A stretch of DNA of 53,568 nt, from assembly GCA_964449985.1 (NCBI GenBank), contig CAYVCG010000004.1:1-53568 (forward strand). The letters are read 5' to 3'. The notes under the pieces were generated by a model. That model saw only the letters and a list, made by a program, of their open reading frames with translations, was not told where the DNA came from and ran no database searches. Both the position numbers and the translations under genes were made by a program. Below are positions 16,635 to 24,018 of this stretch, piece after piece (position 1 is the first letter of the stretch; each line of letters begins with the position of its first letter). This DNA is from CAYVCG01 sp964449985 (GTDB taxonomy: Bacteria > Bacillota > Clostridia > Lachnospirales > WRAX01).

Positions 16635-17126
16635 ATGATGATAAGCCAAGGAAGTGTTTATTTTATATTAGACAGTTTCTTTGAAAAGGTGGATGATCCA
16701 TACTTAAAAATTAATTATGAGACTACAAAACGTCCTCATTATTTTGCAATGCAAGATACCGCTACTTCATTATATTGGCTTATACCGTGTAGCACTAAAG
16801 TGGACAAGTTTGAAGACATTATTAAGAAAAAACAAAAACAGGGCAAGCCTACAGATTCTATAAAGATAATGCGTATTCAGAATAAACAAATCGCTCTATT
16901 GTTTCAGGATATGTTTCCAATTATAGCGGATTATATAAAAGAGCCTTACATAAGGGCTGGTCAGCCATTTTGTATTTCAGATCCAAAAATAATATCAGAG
17001 CTTCAAAAAACAGCCAAAAATATTATTAAACTTTTAAGGATTGGTATTAAGTTTACCCCCACACAACCTGATGCAATGAAAATTGAAAGGCTCATGTTGG
17101 CAGAGCTGCAGAATAATGATGCTTAA
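16635..17126 (+). CDS. Type III toxin, CptN/ToxN-like endoribonuclease
   Basis: 163 residues, the size of the AbiQ/ToxN/CptN family. It opens with a beta-rich GSVYFILDSFFEKV, then KRPHYFAMQDT and LYWLIPCSTKVDKF, followed by ALLFQDMFPI and a helical end. The order YF-x-D-x-F, RP-x-YFA, YWLIP-x-S-x-K, QNMFP-like matches CptN proteins of gut Clostridia. These toxins are sequence-specific RNases that cut their own antitoxin RNA precursor and, when free, cellular mRNA; relatives act in phage abortive infection. ATG 16635 has AAGGTG 7 bases upstream. The type III arrangement (promoter, tandem repeats, terminator, toxin) is complete. The subfamily name is from memory of motifs. Confidence 0.82.
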   Translation: MMISQGSVYFILDSFFEKVDDPYLKINYETTKRPHYFAMQDTATSLYWLIPCSTKVDKFEDIIKKKQKQGKPTDSIKIMRIQNKQIALLFQDMFPIIADYIKEPYIRAGQPFCISDPKIISELQKTAKNIIKLLRIGIKFTPTQPDAMKIERLMLAELQNNDA

Positions 17127-17133
17127 AAATAAT

Positions 17134-17172
17134 AACACTCTCGGTAACTATGATTTATATACCGAGAGTGTT
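17134..17172. terminator. Bidirectional terminator between the toxin and spoIIIAH
   Basis: Perfect 13-pair stem AACACTCTCGGTA/TACCGAGAGTGTT with a 13-base loop, followed by TTTTTATTTTTATTT on the plus strand and an A/T-rich run on the other. It serves both converging transcripts. This is the only convergent junction in the window without the cloverleaf repeat. Confidence 0.9.
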
Positions 17173-17187
17173 TGTTTTTATTTTTAT

Positions 17188-17949
17188 TTAATTCGCTTTT
17201 AATGGGGCAACCCTTATGTTTGCTGAGTCTATGCCAGTTTTGCGTTTTACGATGTCTTCTATCTGAGCTATTTCAGCTTCGGAAAGAACGGATTTACTAA
17301 CGATAACATCTACTGTGTTGTCATCTATTCTAACATATGCTTCTGCAAAGCCTTTTGCCTCGATTAATGCTTCCGCAGCAGTTTCTTTTTCTATTCTTTG
17401 TTGAATTTCTAGCATAGAGTTTGCACATTCAGCCTTTTGAGCCTTTGCAACGTTTTGATTATTGATTAATTCTGTAAGGGTCTCTTTTTGTTTTGCTCTG
17501 TTTTGCTCTCTATCTAGCTTAGCTTGAACAAAGAATGAAGAATCGCTCGTGTTGTTTACAAAAACAGCGCCGCCCGAGTCATCCGATTTAGTTGCTGCTG
17601 ATGGGTCTGTCTGCATGTTTACGGTCCTGCTTGTAACGTCTTCAAGGGTTATAGCGTTTTGATTTGCATTATTATCATCAAATGTTAATGCTATGCCGAT
17701 TTCCTCGTCAGCAGGATTTAAAACGGCTTGGCTCAGGCCGTCTGTGTTATTCGAATCAACTATCATAACTTCCTGCCCAGTAACGTCATCGACAACAATC
17801 TTTCCTGCTTTTGCATCTTCATATTCACTGTATGTCAGGCTGTCTTTATCATTTGGCTTTGTTGTCTCTATGTAATTGAGATATCCGGCAACGGCAATCA
17901 TAATAACTAATGCTGTAATAACGACCTGGTTCCTTTTTATAGCAAACAT
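17188..17949 (-). CDS. spoIIIAH: Stage III sporulation protein AH
   Basis: 253 residues. One N-terminal membrane segment (about 8-26) is followed by an acidic linker and a C-terminal YscJ/FliF-like ring-building domain (KGFAEAYVRIDDNTVDVIVS, EIAQIEDIVKRKTGI). In the forespore-mother cell channel it is the mother-cell partner of SpoIIQ. It is somewhat longer than the Bacillus protein because of the linker. ATG 17949 follows AAGGAGG. It is the last gene of the eight-gene operon. Confidence 0.93.
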   Translation of the reverse strand: MFAIKRNQVVITALVIMIAVAGYLNYIETTKPNDKDSLTYSEYEDAKAGKIVVDDVTGQEVMIVDSNNTDGLSQAVLNPADEEIGIALTFDDNNANQNAITLEDVTSRTVNMQTDPSAATKSDDSGGAVFVNNTSDSSFFVQAKLDREQNRAKQKETLTELINNQNVAKAQKAECANSMLEIQQRIEKETAAEALIEAKGFAEAYVRIDDNTVDVIVSKSVLSEAEIAQIEDIVKRKTGIDSANIRVAPLKAN

Positions 17950-17964
17950 TAAAAATCCTCCTTA

Positions 17965-18543
17965 TTATTTCATTTTTAAGACTTGCACTTTGTGGGTCTC
18001 TAGACCTAAAACAGTTTGCGCCGCTTTAATGAGCGCATCTTTCACCAAAACATTATTGCCTCCTTCCGCAATTATAATCACGCCTTCTACCTTAGGCTCT
18101 GTTTCCACTAACACAAGCGGTGTTTCGCTGCCGTCACTGTTTCTTATCATGACTGTGCTATCCTCCGACGTCTTCTGTGATGATATGCGTTTTCCTCCGG
18201 CAGCATCGACTTCGTCCGTTTCGGATTCGTTCGTTTTGCTGTCTTGCTGGACGGTAGCTTCCTTTCCATGTGTTAAAGTTATCATTACCTTTACCTTACC
18301 GGCACCTTCCACTAATGATAAAACATTTTCAAGCCTTTTCTCCAGGTCAGTCTCATAGCTCGGGTAAGTTTCAGGCATTTTTATATTGGTTTCCTCTTTC
18401 GCCTGTGTCTTGGATTCATTTCGTGGGTTTTGGCTGAAAAAGCCGCCAAAAAAAAGTAAACAAACCCCCGCAATGAATATTAATGCCAAGCTGTATAGGC
18501 TTTTTTTGTCTTTGTTTTTAAACAAATTTTTGAAAAAGCTCAT
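17965..18543 (-). CDS. spoIIIAG: Stage III sporulation protein AG
   Basis: 192 residues: one membrane segment (about 17-34, ALIFIAGVCLLFFGGF), a charged linker, then a ring-building motif region with LVEGAGKVKVMITLTHG and PKVEGVIIIAEGG. SpoIIIAG forms a large ring in the mother-cell membrane as part of the feeding-tube channel. It lies 15 bases upstream of spoIIIAH and 14 bases after spoIIIAF. Confidence 0.93.
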   Translation of the reverse strand: MSFFKNLFKNKDKKSLYSLALIFIAGVCLLFFGGFFSQNPRNESKTQAKEETNIKMPETYPSYETDLEKRLENVLSLVEGAGKVKVMITLTHGKEATVQQDSKTNESETDEVDAAGGKRISSQKTSEDSTVMIRNSDGSETPLVLVETEPKVEGVIIIAEGGNNVLVKDALIKAAQTVLGLETHKVQVLKMK

Positions 18544-18557
18544 AATAGTTTCTCACC

Positions 18558-19214
18558 TCAATTTTTCTTTTGTACTGTAATATGTATATTATCGATAGAT
18601 AAGTTATAGAAGTCCGAAAATAAATTTTTTAAATTTTTTAACTCCGCATAATCTCCGTTGTCTTTTTTGTCCGCATCGGGATCATATTTCGTTGAAAAGA
18701 TGTCTTTTTTATTTATTTCAACAGGCTCTATTCTTATAAAAGGCTTGGCTGTTGGGGTTATATTTGAGAAAGCCTCCGGCTTGTCAGAGACCTCAATATA
18801 TATGTCCAAAATCTCTCCGAAGTTGTCCTCTGTTTCACAAACTGAGATAGAGCTGTCTATATACGAAAAATCTCCGCTTTTATTAACAAGGCTTTTTATT
18901 TGGTCTTTTATGCTTGATTTATAAGTTTCTAGGATTAATTCGTTTTGTGTTTCGTCGTATTGAATTTTCTCTGTGTATGCTCCGTCTATAGTTATTCTTG
19001 TAGTAAATTCATCCACAATATCATTAAGGCTCCTCTCGTTTGAATTCCCCAGGAATGAGTTAATAGGCTGAAGAATCAAAAAAATCATAACAAATCCAAG
19101 CGTTAGCTTTATGTAGCTTTTATATTTTGAATCAGGGATAACGGCAAGGGCAAACGTGGTGAATATAAGAAAGACAGCCAAATCCCTTATATAAATAGCA
19201 AAATCGTGTATCAT
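18558..19214 (-). CDS. spoIIIAF: Stage III sporulation protein AF
   Basis: 218 residues with two N-terminal membrane segments (FLIFTTFALAVIP and LGFVMIFLILQPI) followed by a variable soluble domain, which is the architecture of SpoIIIAF. ATG 19214 has AGGAGGA upstream. It was assigned mainly from position and topology in the conserved operon, with the N-terminal pattern as support. Confidence 0.88.
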   Translation of the reverse strand: MIHDFAIYIRDLAVFLIFTTFALAVIPDSKYKSYIKLTLGFVMIFLILQPINSFLGNSNERSLNDIVDEFTTRITIDGAYTEKIQYDETQNELILETYKSSIKDQIKSLVNKSGDFSYIDSSISVCETEDNFGEILDIYIEVSDKPEAFSNITPTAKPFIRIEPVEINKKDIFSTKYDPDADKKDNGDYAELKNLKNLFSDFYNLSIDNIHITVQKKN

Positions 19215-19233
19215 TGAGTCCTCCTTTGTTTGC

Positions 19234-20367
19234 CTAAATTGAAAGCGTTACCATAACCATAAACACAAACATGAATATGGTACAAACACACGCCCCGAGC
19301 AATACTGCCGTTATAGAGCCGATGCTGTCTATTGCCTTTACTATGCGCGGATCACTGACCGGCTGGATTATTGCTGCGCTAAATTTAAACACCGCTATAA
19401 ACGCAATAAGCTTTAATACAGGCACAGCGCATATCATCAGTATTGATATGATAAACGCTGTCATTACACCGCTTTTAACCGCAGATGTCCAGTAGGTTAC
19501 CATATCAACAGCTCCATTTAATGCTTGTCCTACAACGGGTACGATGTTTAACGTTGCTTTTGCTGTTTTTGTAACAGCCGTGTTTACGATAGGCGTGCTC
19601 AGCGCATGGAGGGAGAGTATTGCAACAAATATAAGGGTCATACCCTTCATTGCCCAGCCGGTGCATTTTTTTAACATAGTGGCAAGCTTTTGCAAAATCT
19701 CTTTTTCAGAAATATAGTTGATTAGCTGCAAAACGGCTGTGAAGATAAGAACAGGCGTTATAATATCTCTAACAAACAAGGCAAGAGCGTTTATAATAAA
19801 TGCCATAATCGGGCTAAAAACATAAGCAGAGCCAACATTGCCGGACATAGCCATAAGCGTAAGCACAACAGGCAAAGATGCCTGCATAATAGAGCATAAA
19901 TCGTTTATAAACGAAATCATAACCCCAGAGCAAATATTAAACGATGAAATAAGAATAATGATTATTGTTAGATAGCACATATAAAATCCCAGTTCGCTGA
20001 CATGGTTTTTGTTTAGCGAAAGGGATAGGTTGTTTAAAAATGCCCCCAATATTGCTATGAGAATCATGTTTCGAACAAGTGATGCAAGGGTAATAAACTC
20101 CCCGAAAAAGCTCTTGGAGATTGTCTTTATTATGCTTTGGGGTGATAAATCCAGCTTGCCTTCTATGGCTTGTCTTGCCAAATCTTCAATGGATATGCCG
20201 TTAGAATCAGTATCCATCCCGCCGATTATTTTATCTATTTCCCCAAGATTTAGATTATCAATTTGGGAATTAATGACCTCTTGGCCGTCTATTTCCGCCG
20301 CGTATATCTGTTGCACTGATAAAACAGCCATAACTACTAAAATTAAGATTACTATGTACTTCCTCAT
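19234..20367 (-). CDS. spoIIIAE: Stage III sporulation protein AE
   Basis: About 377 residues. A cleavable-type signal (IVILILVVMAVLSVQQIYA) is followed by a soluble part and about seven membrane segments, with SSFNICSGVMISFINDL and GTV-like PVVGQALNGAVD regions conserved in SpoIIIAE. It is an integral part of the mother-cell channel complex. ATG 20367 follows GGAGG by 8 bases; an in-frame start at 20403 would overlap spoIIIAD. Confidence 0.93.
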   Translation of the reverse strand: MRKYIVILILVVMAVLSVQQIYAAEIDGQEVINSQIDNLNLGEIDKIIGGMDTDSNGISIEDLARQAIEGKLDLSPQSIIKTISKSFFGEFITLASLVRNMILIAILGAFLNNLSLSLNKNHVSELGFYMCYLTIIIILISSFNICSGVMISFINDLCSIMQASLPVVLTLMAMSGNVGSAYVFSPIMAFIINALALFVRDIITPVLIFTAVLQLINYISEKEILQKLATMLKKCTGWAMKGMTLIFVAILSLHALSTPIVNTAVTKTAKATLNIVPVVGQALNGAVDMVTYWTSAVKSGVMTAFIISILMICAVPVLKLIAFIAVFKFSAAIIQPVSDPRIVKAIDSIGSITAVLLGACVCTIFMFVFMVMVTLSI

Positions 20368-20399
20368 TAGTAAAACCTCCGTTGCGCTTGTGTTAAAGC

Positions 20400-20786
20400 T
20401 CACCCCAGCATATTAAACACCTGCTCCAAAAGCGCAAATATTATCGGCGACGACACCGTTAGAATAATTATCTTGCCTCCAAACTCGATTTTGGAGGCGA
20501 TAGCTGATTCACCCGCATCGTGGCAGATTTGCGAACCGAATTCCGCTATATATGCTATGCCGATTATTTTCAGCAAAACAGGAGCATAAGGTATGCTTGC
20601 TGTTATCCTGTCGCCAATGTTTTGCAAAAAGCCTATGACGGATGAAATATGCGGCAGAAGCATTATAAGTATTAAAAGGCTTGCAGCGATACATATCATA
20701 AGGCTAAACACTGGGCTTTCTTTTTTTAATACAATTGAAAGCACAGCCGAAACGATTCCTATAGCAACAATCTGTAGTATCTCCAT
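20400..20786 (-). CDS. spoIIIAD: Stage III sporulation protein AD
   Basis: 128 residues and nearly all hydrophobic, with four membrane segments and the conserved IAEFGSQICHDAGESAIASKIE between the last ones. It is the usual size. It follows spoIIIAC by 11 bases in the same operon. Confidence 0.94.
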   Translation of the reverse strand: MEILQIVAIGIVSAVLSIVLKKESPVFSLMICIAASLLILIMLLPHISSVIGFLQNIGDRITASIPYAPVLLKIIGIAYIAEFGSQICHDAGESAIASKIEFGGKIIILTVSSPIIFALLEQVFNMLG

Positions 20787-20797
20787 ACAATCACTTC

Positions 20798-20992
20798 CTA
20801 CAAATTAAACAGCTTTTGCACAGTTGTAAACAGACCGCTTATATGCTGTATTATCCAAAACAGTACGACAACAATTCCGGCCAGTGTCGTCATCATTGCT
20901 TGTTCTTGCCTTCCTGCGCTCATTAAAACCTGGTTGATAACTGCAACTAAAATACCAACCGCAGCTATTTGGAAAACAATTGTTATTTCCAT
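20798..20992 (-). CDS. spoIIIAC: Stage III sporulation protein AC
   Basis: 64 residues with two membrane helices and the short conserved loop GILVAVINQVLMSAGRQEQA. GGAGG lies before ATG 20992. It is the smallest subunit of the SpoIIIA complex and of standard length. Confidence 0.94.
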   Translation of the reverse strand: MEITIVFQIAAVGILVAVINQVLMSAGRQEQAMMTTLAGIVVVLFWIIQHISGLFTTVQKLFNL

Positions 20993-21036
20993 ATGTATTT
21001 CCTCCTAATAAATAAGTTTTGTCCCCTGTAACATAT

Positions 21037-21567
21037 TTATAAAAACACAACAGCGACCAATATGCCTCCCAAAATGCCAAGGCTACTGTAAAGCTTTTTG
21101 TTTTTCCCGCTGACTTCTTGCAGTGATTCGCATTTTGTATCTATATAATCAATCATGATTTGTATGCCGTTTGTTTGCAGCTTCATATCAAGATAACCAA
21201 GCGTATTTCCGAGTGATTTAAAATAGTCTATGTCCTCGCTCTCTAGATATGTTTTTTTTAAACAAGTCTGCAAAGCATCCTGCCATATGGCGTCTATGCC
21301 ATAGCCTGTCCTCTCATTAAGCCTGTTTGCTACATATTCAAAAAATAGGGCCAAACTTGGGCTTGTCCTCTTTGATATAAGCAACATGGCATCGGGCAGG
21401 GGAGAGAGGGAAAACTCTATCTGTGATTTTAATATAATAAGCGCTTTTTTTATATCCTCCAAAGCCTTTATACGGTAGTTATCACGATTTGAATAATAAT
21501 ATCCAAACATTGAGGATGAAAAGATAATCAAAAGGCTGCCCGCGATTTTTAAAAACATATTTTTCAC
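21037..21567 (-). CDS. spoIIIAB: Stage III sporulation protein AB
   Basis: 176 residues: an N-terminal membrane segment (LLIIFSSSMFGYY), a helical cytoplasmic or peripheral body with the conserved IKALEDIKKALIILKSQIE, and a C-terminal membrane segment (LGILGGILVAVVFL). Its fold resembles type II/IV secretion F-domain proteins. It overlaps the spoIIIAA stop by 4 bases, so translation is coupled. Confidence 0.93.
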   Translation of the reverse strand: MKNMFLKIAGSLLIIFSSSMFGYYYSNRDNYRIKALEDIKKALIILKSQIEFSLSPLPDAMLLISKRTSPSLALFFEYVANRLNERTGYGIDAIWQDALQTCLKKTYLESEDIDYFKSLGNTLGYLDMKLQTNGIQIMIDYIDTKCESLQEVSGKNKKLYSSLGILGGILVAVVFL

Positions 21568-22517
21568 CCCACATAAATATTATTAAAGCTGCTATCATAA
21601 ACGCCCGAGATTTCGCCCGGGGTTTCGCTGTTTTTTAGAACTATAAAGACTTGGAAAATCTTTTTTGCAAGCAGCTTCGATAGTGTTTCTTTTTGTTTTA
21701 AATCATCTATTCCAAAGCCGTGGGCTGTGCATATTAGTTTAACGCCGGAGTTTGCGATTTCGTCTATTGCACATACGTCTTCCTCGCGGCCTATCTCATC
21801 CGCCACAATAATTTCCGGGGACATTGAGCGAAGCAGCATTATCATGCCTTTGGCTTTAGGGCAGGCATCCAAAACATCGGATCTTATACCCACATCATTT
21901 TGCGGAATACCCATATAACACGCCGCTATCTCAGAGCGTTCATCAGCTATGCCGATATTGTGGCCTCTTATGCTGTTGCTTGGATCACCTTCGCTAAGCA
22001 GCCTTGTTACGTCACGAACAAGGGTTGTTTTGCCACAACCCGGAGGTGATATAATCATCGTATGCTTTAATGATGGTTTTGCTATGTAGTTTATTATCTT
22101 GGATGCACAACCCTTTACTTCATGGGTTATTCTTATATTCAGGCCGTTAATATTTTTTAGTGTTCTAATTTCGCCTGAGTTTAAGACTGCTTGTCCACAT
22201 ATACCGACCCTATGGCCGCCAGATAATGTTATATATCCGTTTTTTAGTTCCTCCTCAAAGGCATATAAGGAATAGTTACTCATGAGCTCTATAGCGTTAT
22301 TTATATCGTTTGCTGTGGGTTTATACGCCTTTTCGGAGGAGTTATAAGCCGTGCCGTCAGATGCGATAAAATATTCCCGTCCGCTTATCCTAACGCACAG
22401 CGGCTTGTTGACTCTTATACGTATTTCTGTGATATTATGTGTCTCACAGTTCATACCGGCAAGAACATCGCGCAGGTTTCCGCCTATATATCTTGATGCC
22501 AGTTCTTTTGTAGTCAT
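21564..22517 (-). CDS. spoIIIAA: Stage III sporulation protein AA (secretion-type ATPase)
   Basis: 317 residues. Walker A is SPPGCGKTTLVRD around residue 160, and the Walker B/Asp-box segment is EIIVADEIGREEDV. ATPases of this group energise type II/IV secretion machines, and this one is proposed to power the SpoIIIA channel. The length and N-terminal domain match the family. ATG 22517 follows AGAGGGGAT. It is the first gene of the operon, behind a candidate sigma-E promoter. Confidence 0.95.
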   Translation of the reverse strand: MTTKELASRYIGGNLRDVLAGMNCETHNITEIRIRVNKPLCVRISGREYFIASDGTAYNSSEKAYKPTANDINNAIELMSNYSLYAFEEELKNGYITLSGGHRVGICGQAVLNSGEIRTLKNINGLNIRITHEVKGCASKIINYIAKPSLKHTMIISPPGCGKTTLVRDVTRLLSEGDPSNSIRGHNIGIADERSEIAACYMGIPQNDVGIRSDVLDACPKAKGMIMLLRSMSPEIIVADEIGREEDVCAIDEIANSGVKLICTAHGFGIDDLKQKETLSKLLAKKIFQVFIVLKNSETPGEISGVYDSSFNNIYVG

Positions 22518-22532
22518 AAAACATATCCCCTC

Positions 22533-22564
22533 TTTTGTATAAATACTATGAGTAATTTATATGC
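22533..22564 (-). promoter_or_regulatory. Candidate sigma-E promoter of the spoIIIA operon
   Basis: On the minus strand GCATATAA (22564-22557), 16 bases, then ATACAAAA (22540-22533). It resembles the sigma-E -35 (KMATATT) and -10 (CATACAHT) with slightly long spacing. spoIIIA is sigma-E-dependent in Bacillus. The match is moderate. Confidence 0.45.
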
Positions 22565-22584
22565 AAATTAAGAATGTTTTAGCA

Positions 22585-22612
22585 CAAAAAAATTTGGGGT
22601 TTTAGCCCCAAA
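22585..22612 (-). terminator. Terminator of the capA-like gene
   Basis: Stem TTTGGGG/CCCCAAA (22593-22612). On the minus strand it is followed by a run of seven T, and it starts 12 bases after the stop. Confidence 0.85.
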
Positions 22613-22624
22613 GATTTTTAGAAA

Positions 22625-23821
22625 TTATTCAATTATTTTATAATAGTACGCAGGGGCAATATCAGCGGGATGAACTTCTGTGCCAAGGATTTTCATTGCT
22701 ATTTCGTTATTAACGGAAATAATCCTTTGCAAATCATTTGGTCTGAGATCTATGCGTTCGCCGTTTTCAACCGCTTTTAGCGTATCAAAGACAGGTAATA
22801 CAATCATATCTCTTTGGCCGCTTGTGTTAGTATATTTAACCCATGTTGGTATATAGCTAACAGATGTTATTTGTGTTTTGTTTCCTGCTTTTTTAAAGCT
22901 GATGTTTAAAATCATTCCCGCATCCCTTGGCTTTGTACGTTGGGAGGAAACAAAGTTTCCCATTGAATAAGCGACGAAACAGTCTCTGGTTGTTTCGTGT
23001 TTATCTGTAACTTCTATAAATTCCATTGGCTGTATGACGTGTGGGTGGCTTGCTATGATGACATCAGCCCCGGCTTCCGCCATCATTTTTGCATATTGTT
23101 TAAATGTATCGTTGGGCGCTGTTTCGTATTCATTGCCCATGTGTGGCAAAACGACAATAATATCCGGTTTGGCTTTCTTTGCCTTTGCTATATCTTTTTT
23201 AATAAGCTGTTCGTCCAGCATATTAACAAGATAGTCTTTTCCTTCGGGAAGAGGTATACCGTTTGTGCTATACGTATAAGACAGAAACGCAAATCTTATA
23301 TTATTTATATCTTTTATAAATACATGATCCCGCTCTTCTTGGGATCTATACGTTCCGACATGATCAAATCCAAGCTTGTCTAAAACATCCAGTGTTCTTA
23401 AAATGCCTGCTTCACGTTTATCATTGGAATGATTGTTCGCTGTAGTCAAAAGGCTTATTCCCGCCTTTTTTAATGCCTCTGCAAATGTATCCGGTGTATT
23501 AAAACAGGGATAGTCGCTGTAGCCTATTTCATTACCAGCAAAAGTTGTTTCCAGATTCCCGACCGTCATATCAGTCGTTTTTAAATATTTTTCTACCTTT
23601 GAGAAACAATAATTAAAGTCATAGCTGTCTGTGGATTTATTATATGCGGAAACCATTTGTGGTTTATGAACCATTAGGTCTCCGACAAAGGCAATCGTTG
23701 CATTTGATTCGTTTTTGTGTGTGGCGTGTATCGTTAAGATTGTGTAAGGATTAGCGTTAATAAATGTGAAAATAGATAAGAATAAGGCTATTATTTTATA
23801 TTTTTTGAAATCTTTATGCAT
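22625..23821 (-). CDS. CapA-family metallophosphatase-like protein (poly-gamma-glutamate capsule type)
   Basis: 398 residues. An N-terminal signal segment (IIALFLSIFTFINA) suggests export. The metallophosphatase-like motifs of the PGA_cap family follow: AFVGDLMVHK, VGNLETTF, TTANNHSND, VLPHMGNEYE and IASHPHVIQ. Family members take part in poly-gamma-glutamate or other surface polymer assembly, but many act alone with unknown substrate. No capB or capC is adjacent, so a capsule role is not claimed. ATG 23821 has AAGAGGTG upstream; a longer reading to 24049 would cross its own promoter region and overlap the divergent gene. Confidence 0.87.
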   Translation of the reverse strand: MHKDFKKYKIIALFLSIFTFINANPYTILTIHATHKNESNATIAFVGDLMVHKPQMVSAYNKSTDSYDFNYCFSKVEKYLKTTDMTVGNLETTFAGNEIGYSDYPCFNTPDTFAEALKKAGISLLTTANNHSNDKREAGILRTLDVLDKLGFDHVGTYRSQEERDHVFIKDINNIRFAFLSYTYSTNGIPLPEGKDYLVNMLDEQLIKKDIAKAKKAKPDIIVVLPHMGNEYETAPNDTFKQYAKMMAEAGADVIIASHPHVIQPMEFIEVTDKHETTRDCFVAYSMGNFVSSQRTKPRDAGMILNISFKKAGNKTQITSVSYIPTWVKYTNTSGQRDMIVLPVFDTLKAVENGERIDLRPNDLQRIISVNNEIAMKILGTEVHPADIAPAYYYKIIE

Positions 23822-23863
23822 TTTTAACACCTCTTTTGTAATATATATAATGCCCCGGCCAAA

Positions 23864-23892
23864 ATAATATATTTTGTAAAATGTTGTCACAA
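23864..23892 (-). promoter_or_regulatory. Candidate promoter of the capA-like gene
   Basis: TTGTGA (23892-23887), 17 bases, TATTAT (23869-23864), minus strand. The start would be about 35 bases before the ATG. The -35 hexamer is imperfect. Confidence 0.5.
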
Positions 23893-23908
23893 ATATTGAT
23901 AAATGGTA

Positions 23909-23937
23909 TTGACAAAATGTGCTATAATAAGTTATAT
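23909..23937 (+). promoter_or_regulatory. Candidate promoter of the GGDEF-EAL gene
   Basis: TTGACA (23909-23914), 17 bases, TTATAT (23932-23937). A better -10 (TATAAT, 23923) is only 8 bases from this -35 and may be used with another upstream element. No GCCGATAT sigma-D box is present here. Confidence 0.5.
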
Positions 23938-24018
23938 GTTTAGATTTATATATGATTATAGGGCTATAAATATAAGTTATAAATGTTATATACAATAATG
24001 CAAAGGAAAGATGTCGGC

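Noticed and set aside
22997..23383. Long open frame opposite the capA-like gene
   Set aside because: It is a shadow of a well-supported gene on the other strand, with no start signal or family features.
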